From assembly GCA_030435675.1 (NCBI GenBank), contig CM059625.1:2170001-2234000 (forward strand): a stretch of DNA of 64,000 nucleotides. Reading direction: 5' to 3'. Source of the DNA: Steinernema hermaphroditum. Its lineage: Eukaryota > Nematoda > Chromadorea > Rhabditida > Steinernematidae. The position numbers and the translations under genes are program-made. The notes under the pieces were generated by a model that was not told where the DNA came from, searched no databases, and saw only the letters and a list, made by a program, of their open reading frames with translations. Below, one piece after another: positions 1-11,979 of the stretch (position 1 is the stretch's first letter; the number at the start of each line of letters is the position of its first letter).

Positions 1-330
1 AATTGGCAATGTCACCTTCCATACGTTATCCCCTTTCGTTAGTACATGACATTCGAAATTTTTAAATGTTTGCCGCCCACTAGGTGACTGTTCGCAGATA
101 GAACCAAGTACGTATTGTTCTTTGTCGAGTTTTGTTCAGTCACCAGCTACTGAATGGGCCACCCTTCGTCCAACTGCACGGAATGGTCCTAGACGATTAA
201 TCAATGCCAATGAACCTGAAGTATACGTTTAGTCATTTTTTTTTTTGGAGATCTGTTTCCATTAATATCGGAAGCAGTTCTCCTGATTTCAATGCGGTAA
301 AAGTGCTGTGGAATGAAAAGGACAAGATTT

Positions 331-392
331 CCACACCGGGGATCGAACCCACCACCCCCCCTCATTATAGTCAAGCAGCTAGCCGGGTACAC
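331..392 (-). repeat. tRNA-derived SINE-like fragment
   Basis: The minus strand carries a pol III B-box-like sequence (GGTTCGATCCC, about 338-348) preceded by a degenerate A-box-like stretch. No cloverleaf can be drawn, so this is a tRNA-derived repeat or decayed tRNA, not a working tRNA gene. The rest of 1-1267 shows no gene. Confidence 0.3.
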
Positions 393-1267
393 TACTTACA
401 CAGTGATGTCGCTTCCAATTATAAGCAATATGAGAACTGTAGAACAAAGTTTATGTTAACCATTTCTATCACATAACTCCGCATGGCCAGGCGGATATTT
501 TGGTAAATCACTAGTCATCTATAGGTGTACTAATCCTCAAAATGAGAACCCTCTGACACTCCGGACTGTTCCCTTGTTAGTTGTTTTCATTTTGATGGCA
601 CTACAACTCTATTCATACCTTCTCCTCCTCACGTATATATTAGGAAACGTCAGTTGATTTTCCTCGAGCCAAACAGCTCGCACATGAAACTTAAAGACAT
701 TACTGACAGCCCTTACTCAACCTTTTCTCCTTCTCCTCTGAAGTAACGACTTCCTCATAGACTGACATCTGTCATATCGGCCTTTCTTTGCCCCTTTCCT
801 TATTCGTTCCAGATTGTCGCTTCTAAACAGCTGGATTTTTAATCAAATTCCTCCTTGAGTCATCCAATGACGCCCTTCCTAATTAATTCGATTTCTAACA
901 CCTGATCGACAGTCAAGTGCCATGTCCATATGTCAGTTGTCTTTTTGTGGTATGGACAGTCTTAGGAAACCTCAAAACAACCCAACATGTTGAAAAGGAA
1001 GCTTGGGAAAGACAACATCATCATTGACCTTTGAAACCGGTCAGAATCAGGTGGTGATTGTCACCGGCCTCTTACGGATCGGAACTTTCTCATTTAGCTC
1101 TATTTTACCACATTTGGATTGTTCTGCTCGAGCATCATCTCTCAAGGCGTCATCTCTCTGTCTCCGAGCGTTGTGTCACCTTAAACGCGTCGCGTTGCGT
1201 AGTTTACCCTTAACCATATCCACACCATTGAGCACAACACCTTTTCAGCGTACCAGGTGCTCGAAAC

Positions 1268-2906
1268 ATGAACGCGAACAACAATAACCGTGACGACGGT
1301 CAGCCGCCGCTAGAGTTCACCGCCATCGAGATGGACGCCGCGAACACGCCGACAATGACGTTCAATCCGCGTAACTTCGAGTTCGGACGGGTGAGTGACC
1401 GTTCGTGCTTTTTTTACCCAATAATCTCTGAACACGAAACCCATTTATAGAGACAACAGCGTGAGAACGCCGAGCCGGTCTGTGAGATTGTTCCGCCAAA
1501 GAATCGGCGCGGGCGTTCGGTTGATCAGCGTCGTGAGAGGTGAGTGTGCTTTTGTTGAAACGCCGCCAAACGTCAAGTCGGCACGTCCTTGCATCACCAA
1601 CAAACAACGAAATCTTAAGATATCGCATGAACACCACTGACCTTCCGAGTCCGCACGGCGACGGGCAGCAGCTTCCTCCGCTGGCTCCTCTTGGTCCTCC
1701 GCAGTCGAAGGTCTCGTCGATGGCCGAGTCGATTTTCAGCTTCACCGAACGGATGCGTACCGTCGTCGCTTATCGTAAGAGGGTGAGCCATTGTGGACAC
1801 AACAACTGCGCATAATTATGGGAAAAGGGAATTATGAAATGCTCAAAGCTATACCGATATGGACAACTAAAGTACCAAAGTACCAGATGGTCAAAAGGTA
1901 ATAGAGTCTTTCGATGCTAGATACCAGATAGATAGGCGGCATGCAGAGCATAATCCTTGTTTTGAGAATAATTATAGCCCTATCCGCTCGCGTGCCCGGC
2001 AAAAATCGTAGCTTTGCTAAAATGCGTTCGTATCACAAGCCAGTTAGCATCACCAGCTCAGCAACCAGTTTGCTGTTTGAGCCGATCAAGGAAAGCAACT
2101 TCGAAATGTTACCTCAAGGTTTGCACCTGGCAAAATCTCGTTATCTCAGTTAGTTTTGCTCATCGTTGTTATATTCATTCAATCAGGACAAGGGTATGAC
2201 CTAATTTTCCGGTCATTATGCTTAAAATGAAGCTGTGATCTAGTCACGCGTTTGAAGTGTAGAGCGGGGGGCATGCAACTTCAGCAGCCGCGAATCCTTC
2301 ATGAGTACCCGGTCAGTCTTACCTCATGCCTAGTCTCACGCAGTCCAGGACTTCGGGCTCATCTACACTTCCAGAATGCATATAAGGGCAGAGAAAGCAA
2401 TCTGTTTCTCCCTATAAGAGAGGCTACACCAGGGCTGTGCAAGTTTTGAGGGTATTTTTAGGTTTTCAGTTTTGACTTTTTTTGAGTTTTGAAAGTTTGA
2501 GTTTAGAAGGTATTTTTAGATGGCCTTGAAGCAAGTTTGGGTTTTGAGTTATGACTTTTTTTCAAAACTCGACTCAAAACTCGGCCTTGAAGCACTGTCC
2601 ATGCCGGACGCGAGAGGATCTTTATCCTCATCACTGGCTCTCATCAATCTCCGAAAGTCAATTACACCCGAACATTTCCAAAAACTGATGTTTCTGATGT
2701 TTCTGATATAAAAACTGATATTCATGTCCTCTTTACAGAACAGCCAAGAGTCCATACGTACCATCTCGAATCAACCGTCATTTGACGCCGTTCCCTGGGA
2801 GGAATGTCCAGTGGAGCCACGGAAATGCGAGAAAGTGCCAATTCTGAAAGGTCTTAAAACCCGTTCCTCTAGCGAAGCGAAGCTGTATGGACTCCCTGTT
2901 AAATAG
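1268..2906 (+). CDS. small four-exon protein of unknown function
   Basis: Exons 1268-1390, 1451-1539, 1620-1782 and 2739-2906 join in frame into a 180-residue protein ending at TAG. Donors are GTGAGT, GTGAGT and GTGAGC; acceptors are ATAG, TTAAG and TTACAG. The first two introns are 60 and 80 nt, the third 956 nt. The N-terminus is Asn-rich (MNANNNNRDD), followed by a basic patch (PPKNRRGRS), a Pro/Leu-rich stretch (QQLPPLAPLGPP) and a basic Ser-rich C-terminus ending YGLPVK. There is no signal peptide, membrane segment or domain I recognise; most of it looks disordered. The last intron contains AT-rich duplicated GTTTTGAG-type sequence (about 2460-2590). I do not recognise the family. The consistent frame across four exons argues for a real gene, but exon 4 could belong to a different transcript because of the long intron. 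Confidence 0.55.
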
Positions 2907-3402
2907 CTCCGATATATGTTCGACTACAACTATTTAAGTCCCATCCGTACCATAATACTCACGCTCATTTGTCTCCTCCCCTTTTTGAGTCATGTGTTGT
3001 CAGTCCTTTCAAAGTCGACCATAATGTAAATTCCCCCTTTGGGCTTCGTACAACGACATTCCGATTCAATTTGTAATGCTTCATGAAAAAGTTGTCTTGA
3101 TCTCGGAATTCCAAATCTCATACTACATCTCGTTCTCTTTCTCTCCGAGTTATATGTGATTATTGATATATGTTAAACCTTTAAACGCTGAACGTTTTGC
3201 CGATTATGACACCATTTGTAAAGGTTCGTTGTTCTTACGTTCTAGTATGGCATCCTACTACACACTCAGGACGTTGAGTTGAATCTCCATCGAGCAATAC
3301 AACTTTTATACGATTCACTCCTTCGCAATGGAAACGTAACAGGCAAAAGATGACAGATTAACAAAAAGACATCAATCAAAAACATTAACCGCCATTCGAC
3401 GA

Positions 3403-6400
3403 TCAGCGCCAGCTCGTAAACGACGATCCTCTAAACAAAATGCTTAATACTGATTGCAATGCTCGCAAAACTAACTGATTCGAGAAAGATGAGGTGTTTC
3501 CGCCTCCGAAGGTCGATGAGGGTGCGGAGGCCATGCTGCTGCCTCCAAAGGTGCTACCAGTGGGAGCAGCACCGAATCCGTTGCTACCTTGCTGGGCGAA
3601 CTTAGCGAATCCTCCTCCACTAGCGGCCGAAGCGAATCTACAGAAATGGAAGCATTGTAGGTGAGGGGGAAGATTGGACCTACGACGCGAATCCAGCGCC
3701 CGTAGCAGGGGTCGCAGAGGCTCCGAATGCTGGCTTTCCGCCAAACGACGCCGTTCCAAACGACGATCCTCCAGAGAATGGTGAAGCTCCCCCACCAAAC
3801 GCCGCTTTTCCTAAATCGAACGGTCAGTTGTAGAAACTCTAATGGAAGTATACCAAAGGTCGAACTTGTTCCTGCGTTGGACGGCTTGAAGGAGAACGAC
3901 GAAGGCTGGGCCGTTTGCTGTGAGTGTTGAGGCGATGACCCAGACTTCGCGAATAACCAGCTACTTGCGTTCGTTCCAGTCGCCGGCTTGTTGATCGCTC
4001 CGCCGAATACGTTCTTGACTTCGCCCTTAGGCGCCGCGCTGCCCATTCCACTGAAATGACATCAAAATAGCACAAGCTCGGAATAATTTCCTACCTTAGA
4101 AACCCGCTACTGGAGAAAAGAGATCCAGATTTCGCACCGGATGCAGAATCTGCGGGACTGTCGTCCTCCATCATACCTTCGTCCGCGCTAAACAGAGAAA
4201 CAGTACATCACGGCTTTAAACTGATAGAACTCGTACCTAGAGACAACATTTACAGGTGCACTCTCTGCGGGTTTTCCGAAAACAGACGGCTTACTTTCTA
4301 CTGGCTTGGAGAACGAGAAGGCGACAGTGGATGCTGACGTTGCGGAAGGGGCTCCTGCGGCGGAAGAACCTCCAAAGGGCGAAGAGCTCTTTTGAGTCCC
4401 AAATCCGCCAAACACCGGTTTTACTTCAGACGCTGGCTGCTGTGGCTTGAAGGAAAAGCTAGAAGCCGTGGTTCCCGCGGACGTTTGGGCAGGTTTAAAG
4501 GAAAAGCTCGAAGGTGTAGCCGTTGCAGTGCTGGTAACAGACGTCACTACGGTAGGCGCCGCGGGCGGTGTACCAAAGATCGACGGTGCTGCTGTTGAGC
4601 TGGTAGTAGCAACGGCCGCCGTGGTTGCTGAGACAGGGAGAGGTTTTGGCTAAATATCGCAGTCAGATTATGCCAACAATGATGCGAACATACGTGCGAA
4701 TCTACAACCACCGGCTTAACCACTTCTTTGGACTCGTTGCTGGTTGCCACCGCCTTAAACAGAGCACCTTCGTTCGTGCTTGGTACAGTGGTTGGCGCAG
4801 ATGCGGGTACAACTGGGCTTGGCGTTGGTACAATCGTGTTTGGTACAGCGGCTACGATTGGGCTTGGCGTTGCAGCAACAGGAATAGATGATGAGACCGG
4901 TGTGAAGAAAGAAGACGTAGAGGGTGGATTGACAACGGACACGGGCGTCTTGACACCAGGGCTTCCTGCCGGCTGTGCAGCAGAAAAAATAGGGGTGCTT
5001 GTGGCAGGCTTCAGAGTAGCCGAAATTGCTGGAGTTCCAAATGAAGGTTTGGATGCTTCATTGACAGCAGGGTTTGGTTGCTGCGGAGTTATAATTTGAG
5101 GTTGGGATGTGATAACAGGCGTCGAGACAATCTGCGGTTCAAGAGACTCCTTCAGAACGGGTACTGCAAGAGGAGTCGATATTCCCTTGGGAGCGAACAC
5201 CATCGTAGAGAATCTGCGGGAGTTCACGGTATCTAGAAAGAGAAGCACGCTAAGTTTAGCATATATGGAACTCCCACCAACCTCTCAGCGGCGAGTCTAA
5301 CATGGAGATTCCTCCAAAGTTTGGGGACTGCGTTCCAACCGTGACACCTTTCGGCTTCGGTGTGGAGACGGCCTTGAGTTTCTTCTCCAAATTGTTCGAT
5401 GAAACATCATTGTCTTTTTCCTCCACTACTGTGTGGTTCTGGTTTTCTTTCTCAACGGCTCGGGCTGTCAGGAACTTAGGCTGGTGAACTCTGATCGTTT
5501 CATCCTCCAATTTCTAAAGAAGACTATGAAAGAAGGCATTGATACAACACATTTACAGCGATAAATTTCCTGATATTAGCCCGCTGCACAGCAATGTCCG
5601 CCATATCTGTTCCGTAAATTCTGCGCTCCATTTTACCGATATGTAGTTCCTGCCGCTCTGTGCTCTTGCTGTTGCTATCATTCATCTTCTCTTTCTTTCC
5701 GAAAAACGAAGTTGGCTGATTGTCCCAGGTTTCATCCAGTTTACTGGGATTGTTCTTGGCAGACAACGCGCACTCCACGTTCCGTAGCTTGTTTTCCAGC
5801 AACTTTGTTTGCCTCTGATAACCGGCAATACATTGACAAATCATCTTCATCCTTTCCTCGTCTTCTTCATCCAGCTGTGGTTTCGACGCATTCAAACTGC
5901 AACAAGTCGGTTTTTACGTCGCATTTAAGCATAGTTACCTGAGATCACACATCTCAGCGAAAAGAGAGCTGCCGTCGCCGTTACAGTTCTTATCGAGATT
6001 TCCTAGTGACTTTTTCACTTCGATGAAACTACGTTCAAGCTCTATCATAGCTTGACTAGTCTTGTTCATTCGTTGCGCCTTAAAGCATGGTCTCATTACA
6101 TTACAGACCTTCGAGAGAGAAATGTTACCTCATCGAAGTTTAGTGAGTCGTGCGTGGAGAGTATGTCTTTAACTTGCTGCAGCTTTCGTAATGACACTCT
6201 ACCGCTTTCCAATTGCGCGTGTGCGTCGCGCAAGGTCTTTATCAATGCACTAATAGCTCTCTGTAGTGAAAGTTGGTAATCCTCCATATCGTCCAGATTA
6301 TCGAAAGCGAGCATGACACGATCTTAATTACGAGAGTGTGAAATGGATTCTAAAAATTCTTCGCCTACCTCTATCGTAGTTATCGTGGGCTTCTCTTGCC

Positions 6401-8499
6401 TTATCGCTGACTGCACGACATTCCTCCAAGTTACGTCCAGTGGCTTCGATAAACGATAGATTCTTTGAAAGCAACTCCTGCAGATCTTGCATTTCTTTCT
6501 CCACTCTCCGTCGCTCTGCTTCAAGGGCCGCTTGCCGTTCGGCTTCCGCCTTTTCTGCAGCGGCCTTCTCGGCGGCTTTGGCGGCTTTCTCAGCAGCAAT
6601 CCTGTCAGCCTCCGCCTTTTCTGCAGCAGCCTTCTCCAAGGCAGCCTTTTCTGCAGCAGCCTTCTCCAAGGCAGCCTTTTCCAAGGCTGCTCTGTCCGCA
6701 GCCGCTTTTTCCGCAGCTTTCTCTACAGCACTCTTTTCTTCGGTGACGGTAGCGATAGACGGAGTACTCGTAAGTGTAGGATGAACATTTTCTACAACAA
6801 AATTAGGATTAATAACTTTGCTGAAAGCTTTATTGATACTTGTTTCAGCAGCGGGAGTCACCGTGGCAGATCGCGGCTTGTAACCGGCAGGCGCTACTCC
6901 ATTGAAAAGCGACCCTCCAGCCTCAAGAGACTTAACAGCGCTAAATGACAAGCATAAAACATTGGTATAAAAGAATCAGACGTACGCATTAAACGATTTT
7001 AAACCCGGGTTTTGAGGTGTTGCCCAGCACGAAATGAGTACTCCATCGGTCAGTAGATTCATGATCAGCGGCGAAGGAGGAATGGCTGATGTGCCTCCCA
7101 CAAGAGGGATAATGTTTTGTACACTTGAGATATCCATTGCTAAGCCGATGCCGCAAGTGGGACTCTGATTCACTGCAGTAGGAACGTCAAAACGTTGTTC
7201 GAGGGACCAACACTTCCATGAGGTCGTGTTTGGCATTTTTCCCACAACAACCACTTCTCCCGAGCAGGACGACGAGCACAGAACCTGCAAAACAGAAACG
7301 TCAGCATCAGTAATAAGAGGTACAAGACTCGCCATCTGCCAATTATGGATGGGGAACATCCGAATTGCCAGGGGAATTGCCGACTTTGTGTCGCCAAAGG
7401 TTATGTCGTCCATGTGCACCCAGTTGGGAGGCTGCTCCTTCTTCACCGTCAATAAGCTGAAGTTGACTTTCTTGGTGTCGTTCAGGGGCGAGTATGCAAT
7501 CAGCCACTCTGTGGTTGAAATCCAACAAAGTCCAACACACTTCACCATTGCATTACCTGAAAATAGCCGTTATCATAAAAAAAATTGATCAGCACTATCA
7601 CCGAAGCTGGAAATGTTCGTTGGAGCGTCGACGTGCCTAACAAGCGCGAGCTCTGGTTTGTACTGGCTCATCTTGCCAGCCGCGTGACCCGTTACGAGCT
7701 GCTTTCCCTTCGGACTCCAGCTGATGCAGGTGACGCAGTCGTTCAATCGCACTTTGCCAACGAGAGTAAAGTTTCCCGGTTGGCTGGTATCTATTTGATA
7801 CGTACACAGGGTGTTATCGGAACTGGCGGCAGAAAACATTCCCCCAACTGCAGGGTTCCATTCGACGCAGGTAATTCTAGAGCTTGTATCCTCCGACAGC
7901 CGGATTGACCGAATGGGAAAAGGCTAAAAGAAGCGAGTTCATCTTCAACGAAGCATGAGTAATACCTGTACTGAGCATTCAAAAGAAAACAGTCTGAAGT
8001 CAAATATGTGGACAAAAGGTCCTTGTGAGGAGTTTGTAGCAACGGAGAAGAAGCGCCCATCGCAGTCAGAATCGAGAAATGCGATTTCAGCCTGAATAGC
8101 GTGGATGACATGCACTAATCACGATGCTGGTAGTCTTACCTGGGAATCATGGAATGCAACAGTCTTTGAAGGCACATCGGTGACTTCATGAGCAAAGTTG
8201 GTGCTTGATGGAATGAGGGTGTGCAGATCGCTCGTTTTGTAAGCGACGAGTTTGCCTTTGGGTGCTGCGCACACTGTAATGCCAAATGTTGACGAGCAGG
8301 CCACCCATCGGGCTGAGGAAGAAGAAGGAGAGTCGAATGTACCACTGGGGAAGACACGCACTTTCCTAAGCGCCCAGAATCCAAAGTCCTGAAAACGAAA
8401 CGTGCAAAATGTAAGCGAACATAGACATACCGTGACTTCAATGGCTTCCATTATCGAGAACTCGACGAATAATTTCTGAAACAAAGGGGATTTACCCAT
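3403..8499 (-). CDS. npp-14: nucleoporin Nup214 / NPP-14 orthologue
   Basis: Cytoplasmic FG nucleoporin of the nuclear pore, which in other animals works with Nup88, CRM1 and the DEAD-box helicase DDX19 in export. Eighteen exons join in frame to 1444 aa: 8431-8499, 8140-8388, 7966-8091, 7602-7923, 7324-7556, 6986-7284, 6369-6940, 6129-6322, 5939-6078, 5557-5896, 5282-5513, 4694-5232, 4237-4649, 4095-4187, 3854-4050, 3684-3810, 3476-3637 and 3403-3430. Introns are 39-50 nt. Residues 1-435 are the beta-propeller, with DFGFWALRKVRVF near the start, WSPKGKQL near 217 and TDGVL/QNPGLKSF near 411-432. Residues about 500-590 are an Ala/Glu/Lys repeat helix, followed by coiled coil to about 850. The rest is Pro/Ser/Thr-rich with SSFSFKP and FGG repeats, ending GSSFTSWR, close to the family's usual Trp-Arg end. 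The start is the first ATG; a second in-frame ATG lies at 8451. Confidence 0.93.
6480..6735 (-). repeat. in-frame KAAAEKAALE-type coding repeat in Nup214
   Basis: A degenerate 33-36-bp repeat, read on the minus strand as AEKAALEKAA-like units, encodes roughly 85 residues of charged alpha-helix between the propeller and the coiled coil. On the plus strand the same repeat leaves open Ser/Ala- and Pro/Gln-rich frames; these are shadows. Confidence 0.75.
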
Positions 8500-8541
8500 G
8501 ATTCTCGAGTAAATTGATCTGGCGACGGCACGGTTATTATG

Positions 8542-8778
8542 CTAGCGGTAAGAGGAGAAAGTAGCCACGTTCCAGTAAGTAATCAACCGTGTAGACCGAT
8601 CATTACACGATTCAGGAGGCATTCTGACAGGATTGCTGCGCACAATCGTCAGCTTTTGGCTTAGAAGCAATAAGATTACAGCAACATACGCAACATACAA
8701 AATAGCGCGCATTCGAATAAAGAAACTCTCCAAGAAACGAGCAAGCGCTGCATAAAGGCAGTTCGCGATCAAATTCAT
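8542..8778 (-). CDS. possible small single-pass membrane protein
   Basis: A 78-codon ATG-initiated frame whose residues 21-42 form a hydrophobic segment (ILYVAYVAVILLLL). It lies 43 bp upstream of the Nup214 start on the same strand, so it may be 5' leader sequence of that transcript instead. No family is recognised and there is no splice support. Leaderless short ORFs of this size occur by chance here, so confidence is low. Confidence 0.2.
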   Translation of the reverse strand: MNLIANCLYAALARFLESFFIRMRAILYVAYVAVILLLLSQKLTIVRSNPVRMPPESCNDRSTRLITYWNVATFSSYR

Positions 8779-8799
8779 AATTTTACCACATCGTTTTAT

Positions 8800-10320
8800 C
8801 CGATGCTATTCAACAGTTCTTCATGTCTGAAAGCTTTGCGACAAAATAGGAAGCAATGCGAAGCAGTCAAAGGCCATGCGGCTGCGTTTATTGCCGATGA
8901 AGGATCAGAATACACAGAAGATTTCGGCTCGAAATAAGCCGTGTATCGAAAAGATCATTTCGTCAAAGACCGCCGACCCTTACCAAATTTCACTTCGTGT
9001 TCTTCAACAGTTCACACACAGTGTTGGTTTAATATGCGTCCAGCTATAGTAAACAGATAATCTTGCAAAATAAACAGCAATGAAACGCAAAATAAGCGAT
9101 TCGACCACATTCAGTCAGCACAGCATGGAATTCAAATACGGCAATGAAAATGATCAGTGTTCGATGAGAGCGCGGTAGTAACAAGCACGTTGCAAAGTCT
9201 GCTACGTAGTAGCTGACTTTCCTTAGCCTTACTTCTTGAAAATACAAAGGTCAAAGCGAGAAAACGGCACCACTAAAAGGGCATTTGCAATTCCGATTTC
9301 AAATTTTTGCGTGGTGCTGCACAGTCATAAAATGAGATGCGATCAAGACAATCGTTGCAGGAACCTGTTGCTAAATTTCGTACAGGACTAACACAAAATA
9401 GGGTATTAGTGCTAAATAAAGCTAAGAATGAAAGTTTTAAACATGACGGTTGAAATTTGGCACACTAGTAGAGATCTGTAGACATGTGCCATCTGCCCTA
9501 ACTCAGACGAGACGAGAGGGGGCTGAATGAGTCTTTATCACAAAGTGGAACCGCTCTTTACCAGCAAAAAGTTCGATACGGGTTTGAACTACGGTTTTCT
9601 TGCAACATAGCCCCATCACAGGGTAGGAATGATCTTCTCATTCGCCACCTTGAGAAAGCATTGACGTGGAATCTGGAATACCAGGTACCCATCCTGGATC
9701 GGTTAAGTTCATCGACGTCTGCGAGCACCTCATGAAAAGTGACTAGAACACAATGAACGTGATTCAAAACGTCCTTTCAACATCTCCCGATGGCAATATG
9801 ATCACTGCGTCCTGCTCTGTTCTGGCAAACGCCTTTATAAGTAGTCCAGGGAGAGATGTTTTGGTGCGTTTAAATGAACGTATCATCAAGATGATAGTAA
9901 GGTTGAGCATAACGTTGCTTGATTCAGAGGAAGCAACATTTAGATCGGTGACGTGATGAGAAAATGGCCTGACATCCAGGAGATCGACTCCCAGGTGCTC
10001 TATCCGTGGACAGTCCTGCCGTTGACCATGTCCATCCAAAGGAAACTTCCAAACTATGGTTGCAGAGATAGCTGAGGGAATATTTTGGAAGTTTCTTTTT
10101 TTCCCATGAGGCTTGTCGCCTGATCAAGGCACTACAGTATCTTCTTCGAGCACTCCCCTTGGAGATGTAATCCATGGCTGATGGCTGAATTTTTGCATCA
10201 CAACATACTTCTTCGCAATCCTGTATGTAAAATAAACGTCTAAACACGGTGCACAACATTCGGATAGAGTCACACGTCGTGACGCAAACGTCTCATTTGT
10301 TCGCCGGTTCAGGAAACACT
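8800..10320. other. intergenic, no supported gene
   Basis: Only short overlapping frames on both strands, with no splice-consistent exon chain or recognisable domain. Composition is ordinary. This is probably the shared upstream region between the Nup214 gene and the repeat-rich block to the right. Confidence 0.5.
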
Positions 10321-10329
10321 CGCCTAGGC

Positions 10330-10497
10330 CCCCCCGCCCGCAGGGCTACAGTTTTTTTGGCCCTAACTTCAGACTTTTGCATAAGCACCAATCGTGCCGC
10401 CCGTAGGGCTATGGTGTCTTGCCACCCGCAGGGCTATGGGCTACTTGGTTTTTAGTACCTGGAGGGCGCGAATTCGCGCGCAGCCGCGTTTATAGAA
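10330..10497. repeat. GC-rich repeat cluster; left half of a distant inverted repeat
   Basis: Three copies of a short CCCGCAGGGCTA-type sequence (near 10338, 10399 and 10422) are followed by a segment whose reverse complement recurs at 13749-13785 (AAACGCGGCTGCGC and GATTCGCGCCCTC, with a few changes). The matching right-hand cluster also carries a CCCTGCGGGT relative of the short repeat. The two ends enclose 3.3 kb that includes the first three exons of the zinc-finger gene. Confidence 0.6.
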
Positions 10498-10632
10498 ATC
10501 ATTCGTGGAACCATCACAAATAGAGAGAGTGAATGCGGCCTGAACATCATTGCACAGTCGATCTCGACGCGGCATATTTTCCAGCGCCTGATTTGCTGTG
10601 TTCAGGTTGGTCATGGTTGTAGACTGTCTATT

Positions 10633-11215
10633 CAAAGGTTATGCCCGGAAGAGAATATCCCCAAGGTGCTTGCCATTTCGTTGTCCTTCATCATATCCGG
10701 CTTTCTTCCTTGGCTGTCATTGTTTATTTGTGACTTTGAATTATGCAACTTATAAAGCCACATTACTAAGTAAAGGGAATAGGTTATGGGAGAAGAGACT
10801 AACTTCGATATCTTCAATAAACTTCAATAACTTGACATGGTCACTTTTTCGTGGAGTGCAAAGAATGTCTCGAAGAAGAGGACCCACAAGTATGCGTTCA
10901 GATGCGATCAGTGTGCTAGTCTATTTTCATTCAGAGGTTATGACGGACGTAATTCCGTTCGAGAATATCCCAAAGGTGCTTGCCATTTCGTTGTCCTTCA
11001 TCATATCCGGTTTTCTTTCTTGGCTGTCATTATCTATAGAGATGTTTATTTATGACTTTACATTATTTTCCAACCTTTATCCAGCTTATAAAGCCATGTT
11101 ACTAAATGAAAGAAAAAAGTTAGATATATCCATATCTTGACAATTAGTGGAGTACAAAGAATGTCTCGAAGAAGAGGACTCACAAATAGGCTGCGTTCAG
11201 ATGCGATCAGTGTGC
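10633..11215 (+). repeat. tandem duplication, period about 301 bp
   Basis: The sequence beginning GGTGCTTGCCATTTCGTTG occurs near 10660 and again near 10975, each copy followed by the same CCGG/TTTCTT segment, an AT-rich stretch and AAAGAATGTCTCGAAGAAGA (near 10860 and 11157). The shared end can be read as a partial zinc-finger-like peptide (FRCDQC), but stops interrupt it, so I treat it as a duplicated non-coding or decayed segment. Confidence 0.65.
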
Positions 11216-11979
11216 TACGATCGCTGAAAAGGAAGTCAAAAGAGATTCTGCCACCGGGAGTTCAAATCGTGCGCTCGTTTTTTTGCACCCCCACAGGCGA
11301 TCTACAGGCGTTGTCGCTTTTTTTTCCCGCGGGCTCAGGAGTTCGCGCTCAGCAGTTTTTTAGCGATGAGGAGGCGCGCGTCCCCGACACCCTCGGGGCG
11401 ATCGGCGACGAAAGTGAGAGCGTCGATCAAAATCGAACGCTTTTTTTGCGCGATTCACGCAAGGTCGCCGGGGGCGAACTCTTCAAACGTGAGCACAGCC
11501 TCACCGCACGACTCGTTCCTCCGTTTTCGGTGAAGCACAACCCTTACAGCCGACCATTTCGGTGGCACCTCGCGCGACTTCTTCATTTTTGCGCTCCGAT
11601 CCTCCGATGTCGCGCCTTCTTCGCGCTCAGCAACATTGCTCGAGGCAACGCTCGAACGTCTAGTCGCGCGCCACGAACTACGCCGTTGTGTTGATTAAGA
11701 ATTATTGCCTGAAGACAGATTTATTATTGATGAGCCAAAGTAATATTTGCCCTGTAGCAATGCGTTGACGAGAACGCCGTCGGCCCATTTCCATAAGGCT
11801 ATCCCCGAGGCAAAAAGGCTTTCGATTTGAGGCTAAACAACCGTTCATTAGCGACAAGCCGCTCGCGGCCCCTCACCGTCTCCCGCTTCTTCGTTCGTCG
11901 CATCGCAAAGCGCCGCAGTCGACGACGACGACGTTGCCGATCCCCCCGGAGGCAGAGGCGAACATCCACGACGACGACG

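Noticed and set aside
6440..6948. Plus-strand Ser/Ala- and Pro/Gln-rich frames
   Set aside because: Shadows of the KAAAEKAALE coding repeat of Nup214 on the opposite strand.
11137..11694. A 185-codon plus-strand frame
   Set aside because: Begins inside a duplicated non-coding segment, has patchy composition and no recognisable features.
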